Below, in pieces: positions 7,614 through 13,954 of a DNA stretch of 24,262 nucleotides. The stretch's first letter is position 1. Every line of letters starts with the position of its first letter. Under the pieces are notes generated by a model. It was not told the origin of the DNA and searched no databases. It was given only the letters and a program-made list of their open reading frames with translations. Made by a program: the position numbers and the translations under genes. The stretch is from positions 1 to 24,262 of IMG/VR virus record IMGVR_UViG_3300006920_000243; one strand, 5' to 3'. The stretch is from a virus.

Positions 7614-8138
7614 ATGGCACTAGATCCATTATCAGTAAATTCAAAAATAGCTGTTTACAACAATGACATTAGCTTAGCGGACAAAACCGCTGCACCAAAA
7701 TCGCAGGGGGTAACAGCTGCGGATTTAAACGGATTTGTATCAGTAGATGCAGCAGCACCAGATAGCGCTATTGGATTAAAAGGAGATTTTTCTTTTAATG
7801 ACGCAGACAATAAAATTTATGTATGTGTTAGTTCTTTTGGTAGTATCTACCCAGGCCGTGTAATTCCGGCTATTTCAGCGCCAACAGGTGCAACAGCGGG
7901 TGCATATGCCGGTATTGTTCCAACAGGTGGTTCAGGTACAGGGTTGGTTGTAACTATTGTAATGGCCGATGCAACAACCGTAACCAGCATTACATCAACA
8001 ACAGCGGGTTCTGGGTATAAAAGCACTGATGTGCTTACTATACCGGCGCAAGTAGTCGGGAGTTCCTCAACTACATTTACCGCGTCACCAAACATTGCTG
8101 CTATTGCAGCAGAATACAAATCAGTAACATTAACTTAA
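7614..8138 (+). CDS. Putative virion structural protein
   Basis: A 174-residue protein with an Ala/Thr/Ser/Gly-rich composition. Around residues 100-145 there is a GGSGTGLVVTIVMADATTV strand pair followed by TTAGSGYKSTDVLTI. This Gly-Ser-Gly-Thr / Gly-Ser-Gly-Tyr hairpin is a repeat type common in baseplate and fibre proteins of marine phages. The N-terminal half (MALDPLSVNSKIAVYNNDIS) is not recognised. It has one Cys and no membrane segment. The start follows an A/T-rich leader. It sits between the holin-like gene and the chaperonin cassette. A minor structural or decoration role is the most likely reading; I cannot name a family. Confidence 0.55.
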   Translation: MALDPLSVNSKIAVYNNDISLADKTAAPKSQGVTAADLNGFVSVDAAAPDSAIGLKGDFSFNDADNKIYVCVSSFGSIYPGRVIPAISAPTGATAGAYAGIVPTGGSGTGLVVTIVMADATTVTSITSTTAGSGYKSTDVLTIPAQVVGSSSTTFTASPNIAAIAAEYKSVTLT

Positions 8139-8163
8139 TAACCAATAATTAAACAAAAACCAA

Positions 8164-8448
8164 ATGACTTTTTACTACCACACTACCACTGCGACAAGTG
8201 GTAACCAACAAGTATCCGAAGAAACCAAAGCGTTCTGGAAGCATGCCTCCACCAAATCAAACTGGCGTATTGTGCAGCTCCCGAATGGCTATTTCCAAAC
8301 AGAATTGTTTTGGGAAGAAAGCTGGAAAGACGTAACTCGTCGGGAAACATTAACCGGTGCTGAATCAGCAATAGACAGCTCTGTTGATCATTACCTTAAA
8401 AAGCTTGAATTTATTAAAGGACCAAAAGTCGTTAAAACATTCGAGTAA
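8164..8448 (+). CDS. Hypothetical protein upstream of groEL
   Basis: A 94-residue soluble protein, rich in Trp and Thr/Lys. The middle holds WRIVQLPNGYFQTELFWEES, followed by a VTRRETLTGAESAIDSSVDH helix and a basic tail (KKLEFIKGPKVVKTFE). No signal, Cys or enzyme motif is present. The ordered strand-then-helix layout suggests a real small domain rather than a spurious frame, and the A-rich leader before the ATG matches its neighbours. It lies 30 bases upstream of groEL and probably shares its transcript, which raises the possibility of a link to the chaperonin (client or adaptor). That is inference from position only. Confidence 0.6.
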   Translation: MTFYYHTTTATSGNQQVSEETKAFWKHASTKSNWRIVQLPNGYFQTELFWEESWKDVTRRETLTGAESAIDSSVDHYLKKLEFIKGPKVVKTFE

Positions 8449-8478
8449 CACCAACTTAATTTAATCAAATTTAATACA

Positions 8479-10044
8479 ATGGAATTTAATAACCCGAGCG
8501 AGATCGTTAAAGATCTTACATTTGGCGATAAAGCCAATAAAAAAATAATGGCCGGCGTCGATAAGTTAACAAACGCAGTGAAGTCCACTTTAGGCGCTTC
8601 TGGTAAATGCGTAATCTACGAAGACGCTTTAGGCCGACCGGTCATTACAAAAGACGGTGTAACCGTTGCGGAAAGCGTAGTCTTACGTGATTCGGTCGAA
8701 AACATAGGAGCCACACTTGTAAAAGAGGCTGCTAGAAATACTGTGCGTGAGGCAGGGGACGGTACTACCACAGCTACTGTCCTTGCTCATGCTTTACTAA
8801 CAGAGCTTACAAAAGAAGCAGATGAAAAAGAGATTAGAGAAATTAAAGCAGGCGTTGAAAGCTGTGCTAAAGAAATTATGGTTCATCTTGATGATTCCAG
8901 TATTCCGGTTGAGGGTGAAATGTTACAACAAGTTGCTTACATTAGCTGCAACAATGACAAAGTTCTTGGAAAAAAGATTGGCGAAGCTTTCGAGCGCGTT
9001 GGAAAAGATGGAGTTGTTTTAATGGAAGAGTCCGATACAAATGAAACTTACGTTGATTTTGTAGAGGGCACGCAATTTGATTCAGGCCTTAAATCGCCGC
9101 ATCTTATTACAGACAGAGACAAGGGTGTGGCTGTACTGGATAATCCTTATGTATTAATTGTGTCTTCGGGTATAGCTAGCATAAGAAAAATACAAAGTGT
9201 TTTAGAGCACGTTGTTAAAAAGAATAGAAGCTTATTAATTATAGCTGACGTAGAGCAACAACCGCACCAAACTTTAATAGCGAATAAAGTAAAGGGTAAT
9301 ATTAAGGTAAACATAATAGACATACCCGGCTTTGGTAACACTAAGGCGGATACGCTGGATGATTTAGCAATGCTAACAGGTGCTACCGTTATTAACGAAG
9401 AGCTTGGTGACGATTTAGATTTAATAGATCCGCAAGTCTTAGGCGAAGTTACAAAAGCTGTTACAAACAATAAAAATACTATACTACAAGTTGATGTTGA
9501 TCAGCAGACGTTAGAAGAGCGTATTGAAGACGTGCGGCTTAAAGCAGCATCTGAAACTAACGGTTATATTAAAAACAAATTAGAGCAGCGTTTGTCTATG
9601 CTCACTGGTAAAGTAGGAATTATATACGTAGGTGCAGATTCCAGAGTTGAGCTTAAAGAAAAGAAGGATCGTGTTGAAGACGCTATTTACGCAACTCAAG
9701 CGGCACTAAAAGAAGGTATTGTACCAGGCGGCGGAATAGCTTTATTATATGCTTCTCAAAAAATTAAAAATAAAGGTGCGGGATATAATTCGTTGCTTAA
9801 AGCAATACGCTCGCCTTTCGAAACCATAATGGCTAACGCTAATATCAAGCATGAAGACTTTGTTGTAAAACGAAATAAAGGTATTGACGCTATATCAGGT
9901 AAGCAGGTTAACATGATTAAGGCAGGTATAATTGATCCGGTACTAGTTACGAAAACCGCTCTTAAAAACGCTATTAGCGTATCTATTACTATTATGTCCG
10001 CTGATTGTATAATTTCTAATATGCGTCTAGATGAAAGCAATTAA
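8479..10044 (+). CDS. groEL: Phage-encoded chaperonin GroEL (Cpn60)
   Basis: A group I chaperonin subunit of 521 residues (E. coli GroEL has 548). Equatorial ATPase landmarks are intact: TLGASGK at 38-43, ITKDG with D59 (equivalent of D52), GDGTTTATV with D94 (D87), VEDAI with D401 (D398), PGGG at 416-419, and IIDP with D486 (D495). Intermediate and apical landmarks include VEGTQFDSG and PGFG at 283-286. It is therefore probably an active ATPase ring. Differences: no C-terminal Gly-Gly-Met tail, a shortened loop before residue 470, and polar or smaller residues at several apical groove positions (L204, H208, L209, Q239, H263, A268 by hand alignment). Its groES follows and overlaps by 14 bases. 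It probably folds phage structural proteins. A cellular fragment is unlikely given the flanking phage genes. Confidence 0.97.
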   Translation: MEFNNPSEIVKDLTFGDKANKKIMAGVDKLTNAVKSTLGASGKCVIYEDALGRPVITKDGVTVAESVVLRDSVENIGATLVKEAARNTVREAGDGTTTATVLAHALLTELTKEADEKEIREIKAGVESCAKEIMVHLDDSSIPVEGEMLQQVAYISCNNDKVLGKKIGEAFERVGKDGVVLMEESDTNETYVDFVEGTQFDSGLKSPHLITDRDKGVAVLDNPYVLIVSSGIASIRKIQSVLEHVVKKNRSLLIIADVEQQPHQTLIANKVKGNIKVNIIDIPGFGNTKADTLDDLAMLTGATVINEELGDDLDLIDPQVLGEVTKAVTNNKNTILQVDVDQQTLEERIEDVRLKAASETNGYIKNKLEQRLSMLTGKVGIIYVGADSRVELKEKKDRVEDAIYATQAALKEGIVPGGGIALLYASQKIKNKGAGYNSLLKAIRSPFETIMANANIKHEDFVVKRNKGIDAISGKQVNMIKAGIIDPVLVTKTALKNAISVSITIMSADCIISNMRLDESN

Positions 10045-10288
10045 TTATTATATAATTATAGAAAAGCTTAAGGAAGCTCCTAAAACAGTGGCTGGTTTAG
10101 AATTAACTGAAAAGCAAAACAGCGACGTTAGGTACTTAAAAGCTAAAGTTATTAGTTGTGGACATCTGGTAATAGGGGTTAGCGAAGGAGACGTGATTAG
10201 GTACGATAAGCATGCTGGTCACGGTATAGAGTGGAATGATAACTTGTTCCACGTAATTACCGCTCAAGACGTTGTTATTGTAGAATGA
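10031..10288 (+). CDS. groES: Phage-encoded co-chaperonin GroES (Cpn10)
   Basis: An 85-residue Cpn10-like protein (E. coli GroES has 97). The N-terminal strand ([15 protein letters not shown]) leads into a mobile-loop region with Gly-Leu-Glu-Leu where GroES has Gly-Ile-Val-Leu. It continues with KAKVISCG, SEGDVIRYD and a closing HVITAQDVVIVE strand, matching the GroES core. Compared with E. coli, the stretch between the Ser-Cys-Gly turn and the Gly-Asp strand is about nine residues shorter, so the roof hairpin appears missing, as in T4 Gp31. It would cap the GroEL encoded just upstream; the ATG lies inside the groEL end (14-base overlap). The stop is overlapped by the next ATG, so the cassette is translationally coupled. 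The fold call is good; the pairing with this GroEL is inferred from adjacency. Confidence 0.85.
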   Translation: MKAINYYIIIEKLKEAPKTVAGLELTEKQNSDVRYLKAKVISCGHLVIGVSEGDVIRYDKHAGHGIEWNDNLFHVITAQDVVIVE

Positions 10289-10725
10289 GATTAGGACCTA
10301 ATGACCTTAGAGATATAAATTTACTTAAGTATTACAGGCTTGTTAGAAAATGGGCCTGTAAAACTTATGGTATAAAAGATGCGGACCTTGAGCTTTTAAT
10401 ATATTTGGATTGTAAAGACAGGTTTACACGTGATGATTTTATTAACGGATCTTACACCTATGCTTGGGATAAAAAACGGTGGGAAAGACTTCGTAGAGAA
10501 GGCTGGATAGAAGTTTGGCGCCACCGCAATAAGACAACAATTAAGTATAGTGTTTTTAAAGTATCGCAAAAAACGAGAAGACTGATAACACGGATGTATA
10601 ATATAATGCTAGGCTACGATGACATGCCTATTGGACCCTCAAGCAAATTTTATAAAAACAAATCATATACAGACAAAGTTTACAATAAAGCTATTGATGA
10701 TATGATTAAAGATAAAGAACGATGA
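10285..10725 (+). CDS. MarR-like winged-helix protein
   Basis: A 146-residue basic protein with the layout of a MarR-type winged helix: an N-terminal helix (NLLKYYRLVRKWACKTYGI), a helix with LELLIYLDCKDRFTRDDF, a probable recognition helix (WDKKRWERLRREGWIEVWRH), a wing hairpin (NKTTIKYSVFKVS), and a C-terminal helix (TRRLITRMYNIMLGYDDMP) plus a Lys-rich tail. The ATG overlaps the groES stop (ATGA), so it is probably co-translated with the chaperonin. It could be a DNA-binding regulator of late genes or, as in some phages, a wHTH protein used in virion assembly. Regulatory targets cannot be read from the sequence. The fold is assigned by pattern, not by a search. Confidence 0.55.
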   Translation: MRLGPNDLRDINLLKYYRLVRKWACKTYGIKDADLELLIYLDCKDRFTRDDFINGSYTYAWDKKRWERLRREGWIEVWRHRNKTTIKYSVFKVSQKTRRLITRMYNIMLGYDDMPIGPSSKFYKNKSYTDKVYNKAIDDMIKDKER

Positions 10726-10877
10726 AAGCAGTACCTATTACTAAAAGAGTACAAGAAAGCATTAACAGTTACCCTGTAATGCAGGAAGTAACTATAGACG
10801 CAGCGGGCAAGGTAGCTGCTAACTTTACAAGTATTGATGACGATTGCGGCTGTAGCGGCGATTGTGATTGCGATTAG
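10722..10877 (+). CDS. Small acidic Cys-rich-tail protein (51 residues)
   Basis: A 51-residue protein (MKAVPITKRVQESINSYPVM ...). It ends in a cluster of four Cys alternating with Asp and Gly (DDDCGCSGDCDCD). The ATG overlaps the preceding stop (ATGA), and the TAG is followed two bases later by the next ATG, the same tight coupling as the rest of the cassette. Its length explains why simple gene callers may miss it. The Cys/Asp tail suggests metal binding (Zn or Fe) or a redox role; this is inference. Only the last eleven residues contain Cys. It could interact with the HExxH protein encoded next. Function unknown. Confidence 0.6.
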   Translation: MKAVPITKRVQESINSYPVMQEVTIDAAGKVAANFTSIDDDCGCSGDCDCD

Positions 10878-10879
10878 TA

Positions 10880-11233
10880 ATGTTTAAACTTAAGAACAAA
10901 GAAAAGCTCTTTGGTATTAATAAAGAAGCGTCGGATCACGGAACTCCTGTTTTTGAAAAGCAGTTAGGCGATAACATACAAGCCGAGGCTAACCGCGACG
11001 GCACTATATTTGTTCAAAAAGGCTTATCGCAAAATAAGATTAACGACGCTGTTGAGCACGAAAAAGTGCACCTCGAACAAATGGCTCAGGGTAAACTTGG
11101 TTATACAGCGGATACAGTAATGTGGAAGAGAGACACTCGTTCACCCGCTAGAGTATACACCCGTCAAACAATGATGGAAGGTGCTCATAATCTTCCCTGG
11201 GAAAAAGAAGCATACCGAAAAACTAAAAAATAA
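10880..11233 (+). CDS. HExxH-motif protein, putative zinc metallopeptidase
   Basis: A 117-residue protein. H60-E61-K-V-H64 (VEHEKVHLEQM) is a zincin HExxH motif inside a predicted helix, and Glu108 or Glu110 in the later NLPWEKEAY segment could be the third zinc ligand. The strand ahead (GTIFVQKGLS) and the second helix fit a minimal zincin core. Small proteins of this shape occur in phage structural operons and may process or bind virion proteins; activity is unproven. I chose the ATG at 10880, two bases after the previous stop; a TTG at 10868 would add four residues and overlap the previous gene. There is no signal peptide. It closes the coupled chaperonin cassette. Confidence 0.6.
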   Translation: MFKLKNKEKLFGINKEASDHGTPVFEKQLGDNIQAEANRDGTIFVQKGLSQNKINDAVEHEKVHLEQMAQGKLGYTADTVMWKRDTRSPARVYTRQTMMEGAHNLPWEKEAYRKTKK

Positions 11234-11234
11234 C

Positions 11235-11294
11235 GGGGTTACATCGGGCGTGTAGGAAAAAGGAATCGCTACCTTATTTTTATTGCCCGTCCCC
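11235..11294 (+). terminator. Nested stem-loop region, possible terminator or processing site
   Basis: The spacer after the HExxH gene can fold as nested helices: GGGG 11235-11238 with CCCC 11291-11294, CGGGC 11245-11249 with GCCCG 11285-11289, and GTAG 11252-11255 with CTAC 11269-11272. ACGGG at 11233-11237 can pair with CCCGT at 11286-11290 instead. There is no strong T-run after the outer stem, although ATTTTTATT lies inside. It marks the boundary of the chaperonin cassette. Termination, processing or a leader for the next gene are all possible. Confidence 0.4.
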
Positions 11295-11308
11295 TATTTC
11301 ATTATACT

Positions 11309-11596
11309 ATGGCATATGTACAAGAGTCTTCGCCTTTCGCGAAGCTGAAGAAAACAACAAAAGGAAAAGGTCGACACTTTTTAAGTGCTAAAGAAGGAGC
11401 TGGAATGACAGCAGCAGGCCGTGCAGCTTACAATAGAGAAACAGGTGGTAAGCTAAAAGCACCTCAGCCGGGTGGCGGTAAACGTCGTACGTCATATTGC
11501 GCGCGCTCAAAAGGACAAATGGAGATGCACAATATCAATTGTAGCAAAACACCAGATAAACGTATTTGCGCAGCACGCCGTAGATGGAAATGTTAA
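11309..11596 (+). CDS. Basic phage protein resembling DUF6321 family
   Basis: A 95-residue Lys/Arg-rich protein. A KKTTKGKGRHFLSAKEGAGM block is followed by TAAGRAAYNRETGGKLKAPQ, a PGGGKRRTSYCARSKGQMEM block, and a C-terminal NCSKTPDKRICAARRRWKC with clustered Cys and Arg. This order matches a small conserved marine phage family that I recall as DUF6321; I cannot check the number here. Four Cys (one in SYCAR, three near the end) suggest a zinc-binding knuckle, and the charge suggests nucleic-acid contact. Its role is unknown, perhaps in packaging or DNA condensation. It begins after the stem-loop spacer with an A/T-rich leader. A second + frame over its end is a shadow. Confidence 0.65.
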   Translation: MAYVQESSPFAKLKKTTKGKGRHFLSAKEGAGMTAAGRAAYNRETGGKLKAPQPGGGKRRTSYCARSKGQMEMHNINCSKTPDKRICAARRRWKC

Positions 11597-11616
11597 TAAA
11601 GAAATAAATATATATA

Positions 11617-11901
11617 ATGGGAACTTTTACAAATCAACCCGAATTTGCAACAGCAGTCGCAGCTATCACGCCTAGCGATACAATAGACGGTACAACAAAA
11701 CTAGACGGAGCAGCGCTTTATGTGGGTACCGCTGGTGACGTTAAGGTAATTATATCAGGACAAGACTTTAGCGCAGGTGCCCCTACCGCTGCAGATGCAG
11801 TTGTATTTAAAAATGTGGGTAACGGCTGTTTTTTGCCGATCATCTGTGATTACGTTTTAGCTACAGGAACAGGTGCTACTAACATTCTTTCGGTAAAGTA
11901 A
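11617..11901 (+). CDS. Small putative virion protein
   Basis: A 94-residue protein with the ordered pattern LDGAALYVGTAGDVKVIISG, then ADAVVFKNVGNGCFLPIICD and VLATGTGATNILSVK. Alternating strands joined by Gly turns suggest a compact all-beta domain. Similar small proteins sit in head and tail gene blocks of marine phages as decoration, spike or tail-tip proteins. I recognise the style but cannot name a family with certainty. The ATG follows an A/T-rich leader, and its TAA is one base ahead of the next ATG at 11903. No membrane or enzyme motif. Confidence 0.6.
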   Translation: MGTFTNQPEFATAVAAITPSDTIDGTTKLDGAALYVGTAGDVKVIISGQDFSAGAPTAADAVVFKNVGNGCFLPIICDYVLATGTGATNILSVK

Positions 11902-11902
11902 A

Positions 11903-12835
11903 ATGAGTATTGGGATAATGAATATAGTTGATTGGTGCGACAGCTGCAACCAGTCTCCACCTATACCAAATCCACCGCCAAATGCATGCCCGCTTGTATT
12001 AGACGGCACTGGGGATAGTTTAACGTGGGCGGATCCCCGCACTGTTGCTATTGCTCCTTTTGACCTAGATTTCAGCATGGATTTTTGGTTTACAAACAAA
12101 GAGCCTGTCGCAAAGTCATTTACAATACTGTCATTAGGTAAAGAAATTAGCGGTCAATTTTACGATACTATAGAGCTTAAATACGATAACGTAGCTAACA
12201 AACTTGTTGTTGAGTTAAAAACAGATTTAGACGGTACACCTGCAACTGGCTTTGCTGAATTTGAATTATACTCAACTCAAAACTCAAGCATATCTGGATT
12301 AGCCTCGGTTAGCGATAAGTGGATAAAATGTGCGGGCAATTCTAATTTAAATGGAGGCGTAAGTATTTTTATTAGTATTCCACCCGCAAACTCTGCAACA
12401 GATGTATTAGATGCTTCGTTGATTAATATTTGGTGGAATGGGCAATTACTTACTGCTTCTGCGACACAAAATCTTTTGTGGGACACTAATGATTCCTATT
12501 ATACTAACTTTTTAACACTAGGTGACTATAGAGGAGCTACTACAAGTGCCACGGTAGGTGCGGCTAACGCAGAATTTTACTGGTTTGTGTGGAGAAGCAA
12601 TTACTATTCTTCGAATTCCACAGCACCATATTTGATATACAATTATGGTTATCCACCTACTACTTTAGCTCTGTTTCAGTGGTATGCATACAGTTTATTG
12701 GGAAACAACGCTAGTGGTACAGTGGCGGCAACTTTAAATACAATTCCACCTAATGATGATTTGCCGGCGACGCTTAATGCTGACGCTGCTATAGTCTGTG
12801 GGCCAGTGCCATATTATTGCCAACCCCTCCCATAA
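11903..12835 (+). CDS. Second lectin-like (concanavalin/LamG-type) surface protein
   Basis: A 310-residue protein. The N-terminus has two early Cys (VDWCDSCNQS) and a Pro-rich linker (PPIPNPPPNACP), then a strand-rich domain that opens with LVLDGTGDSLTW and DFSMDFWFTN, the usual start of a concanavalin/LamG jelly roll. Later strands include LINIWWNGQLLTAS and FYWFVWRSNYYSS. The end again has Cys residues (AAIVCGPVPYYCQPLP). It probably binds surface glycans or decorates the virion. It resembles the 6199 protein in architecture but not in sequence, apart from the W-N-G strand (KLYWNGVEL there, IWWNGQLL here). Its place away from the fibre cluster is unusual. Assignment is by fold pattern only. 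Confidence 0.55.
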   Translation: MSIGIMNIVDWCDSCNQSPPIPNPPPNACPLVLDGTGDSLTWADPRTVAIAPFDLDFSMDFWFTNKEPVAKSFTILSLGKEISGQFYDTIELKYDNVANKLVVELKTDLDGTPATGFAEFELYSTQNSSISGLASVSDKWIKCAGNSNLNGGVSIFISIPPANSATDVLDASLINIWWNGQLLTASATQNLLWDTNDSYYTNFLTLGDYRGATTSATVGAANAEFYWFVWRSNYYSSNSTAPYLIYNYGYPPTTLALFQWYAYSLLGNNASGTVAATLNTIPPNDDLPATLNADAAIVCGPVPYYCQPLP

Positions 12836-12904
12836 GATTAGTTATCAGGCAAATTGAGTAATTATAATAGTAACAATAATTTAATTATATTAAACCAAAA
12901 AAAA

Positions 12905-13168
12905 ATGAAAAAAGTAAAAGAAACCAAAGTCGAAAAGATTAAAGCTGAAGAGCTAGAAAACCTTCAAGCAATCGTGCAATTAATTAACCAAACTCAGCTA
13001 AGCATTGGCGGGTTAGAAGTTCAAAAAATGGAGCTTCTTGGCAAATTAGACAAAGCAAAGGAAGAGCTTAATGTATTCCAAGTTAATCTGGAAAAATCCT
13101 ACGGCAATGTAAGCGTTAGCTTAGTTGACGGAACTATCGCAGAAAATGCAGATAATAAGGAAGATTAG
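12905..13168 (+). CDS. Coiled-coil hypothetical protein
   Basis: An 87-residue protein, mostly one long amphipathic helix (EELENLQAIVQLINQTQLSI, then QKMELLGKLDKAKEELNVFQ). It ends in a short beta pair and an acidic tail (YGNVSVSLVDGTIAENAD). The pattern of a helix hairpin followed by a Tyr-Gly turn is common in small marine phage proteins of unknown role. I place the start at the ATG at 12905, right after a run of A. A TTG at 12854 would add 17 Asn-rich residues encoded by typical A/T-rich leader sequence, so I reject that extension. It is likely a homo-oligomer. Confidence 0.6.
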   Translation: MKKVKETKVEKIKAEELENLQAIVQLINQTQLSIGGLEVQKMELLGKLDKAKEELNVFQVNLEKSYGNVSVSLVDGTIAENADNKED

Positions 13169-13196
13169 TATTGGGAAAGACTATAAAAATGACGCC

Positions 13197-13364
13197 ATGC
13201 ACTATTCTGTTGGACAGGAAGTGTATGGTGGTCATACTATAGTAAATATACTGGAAGAATCTGATAAGTATTCTGTGTATATACAAAAAGGAGAATTGGT
13301 AATGCCTTGGAAAGACTTTAACAAAAACATGGCGATATCTATCGAATATGATCTTAAGTGGTAA
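13197..13364 (+). CDS. Small hypothetical protein (55 residues)
   Basis: A 55-residue protein (MHYSVGQEVYGGHTIVNILE ... MPWKDFNKNMAISIEYDLKW) with the look of a small SH3-like or mixed beta domain. Alternative upstream starts at 13125 and at the ATG 13146 overlap the previous gene; the ATG at 13197 follows an A-rich stretch and opens directly into the structured part, so I prefer it. Its TAA shares one base with the ATG of the next gene (TAATG at 13362-13366), which suggests translational coupling to the GroES-like protein. Function unknown. Confidence 0.55.
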   Translation: MHYSVGQEVYGGHTIVNILEESDKYSVYIQKGELVMPWKDFNKNMAISIEYDLKW

Positions 13365-13954
13365 TGCAAAGCGTATACAACTTTATAGTTAGCCCTAAAG
13401 AGGGGCGATCTACTAGCGAAAAAAAAATAAACGGCAAAAAGCTGCTGTTGAATACAGAAGTACAAAACCACCACTACACGAGCAGGCTTGGCGTAGTTAA
13501 TAGCGTACCCAAAATTACTAACGGTAATATACAGGAAGGTGACGAAATAATAGTGCATCATAATGTGTTTAGAAGATTTAGAGACGTTAGAGGCAAAGAA
13601 AAAAACAGCCGAGCGTTTTATAAAGAAGATATGTTCTTTGTATATCCTGACCAGGTTTACGCATACAAACGCAATAGCGAATGGAATGCTTTGCCTGGTT
13701 TTTGTTTTGTAAAACCTATAAAGGCAAAAGATAAATTTAGCTTACATAAAGAGGAACCTTTAATAGGTATTATTAAGTATGCTAGCGAAGGTTTTGAAGC
13801 AGGAGCGCTGGTGGGTTTTAAGCCTGGTATGGAATACGAATTTAATATAGAGGGCGAACGATTATACCGTGTGCCCGCCAATCAAATTACAGTCGAATAT
13901 GAATATCAAGGAAACGAAGAAGAGTATAATCCTAGCTGGTCACAAAGCTGTTGA
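13364..13954 (+). CDS. Putative double-barrel GroES-like protein
   Basis: A 196-residue protein. Barrel one (about residues 5-115): YNFIVSPKEGR, a loop, LLLNTEVQNHHYTSRLGVVN, GDEIIVHHNVFRRF, then DQVYAYKR and a link through GFCFVKPI. Barrel two (about residues 115-183): PLIGIIKYAS, ALVGFKPGMEYEFNIEGERL and YRVPANQITVEYE. Each half has the Cpn10 order of a Lys-Pro strand, a loop, a Gly-(Asp)-Val strand and a closing Ile-Thr-Val strand. Tandem Cpn10 barrels are known in chloroplast Cpn20. The ATG shares one base with the previous stop, and the 3' end overlaps the putative terminase small-subunit gene by 56 bases. It may be a second co-chaperonin. A different beta-barrel fold with no chaperonin role is the main alternative. 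Start at the ATG, not the GTG six bases upstream. Confidence 0.5.
   Translation: MQSVYNFIVSPKEGRSTSEKKINGKKLLLNTEVQNHHYTSRLGVVNSVPKITNGNIQEGDEIIVHHNVFRRFRDVRGKEKNSRAFYKEDMFFVYPDQVYAYKRNSEWNALPGFCFVKPIKAKDKFSLHKEEPLIGIIKYASEGFEAGALVGFKPGMEYEFNIEGERLYRVPANQITVEYEYQGNEEEYNPSWSQSC

Noticed and set aside
8822-9022. A + frame inside groEL
   Set aside because: It is fully inside groEL in another frame, Lys/Leu-rich, with no leader of its own.
12854-12904. Upstream TTG start for the coiled-coil protein
   Set aside because: The extension would translate an A/T-rich leader into Asn-rich sequence; the ATG after the A-run matches other starts here.
13125-13196. Upstream starts for the 55-residue protein
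   Set aside because: They overlap the previous gene and add residues that do not look structured.
13364-13954. Calling this gene groES outright
   Set aside because: Barrel similarity is by pattern only, and the length is double that of GroES; kept as a putative GroES-like protein without a symbol.
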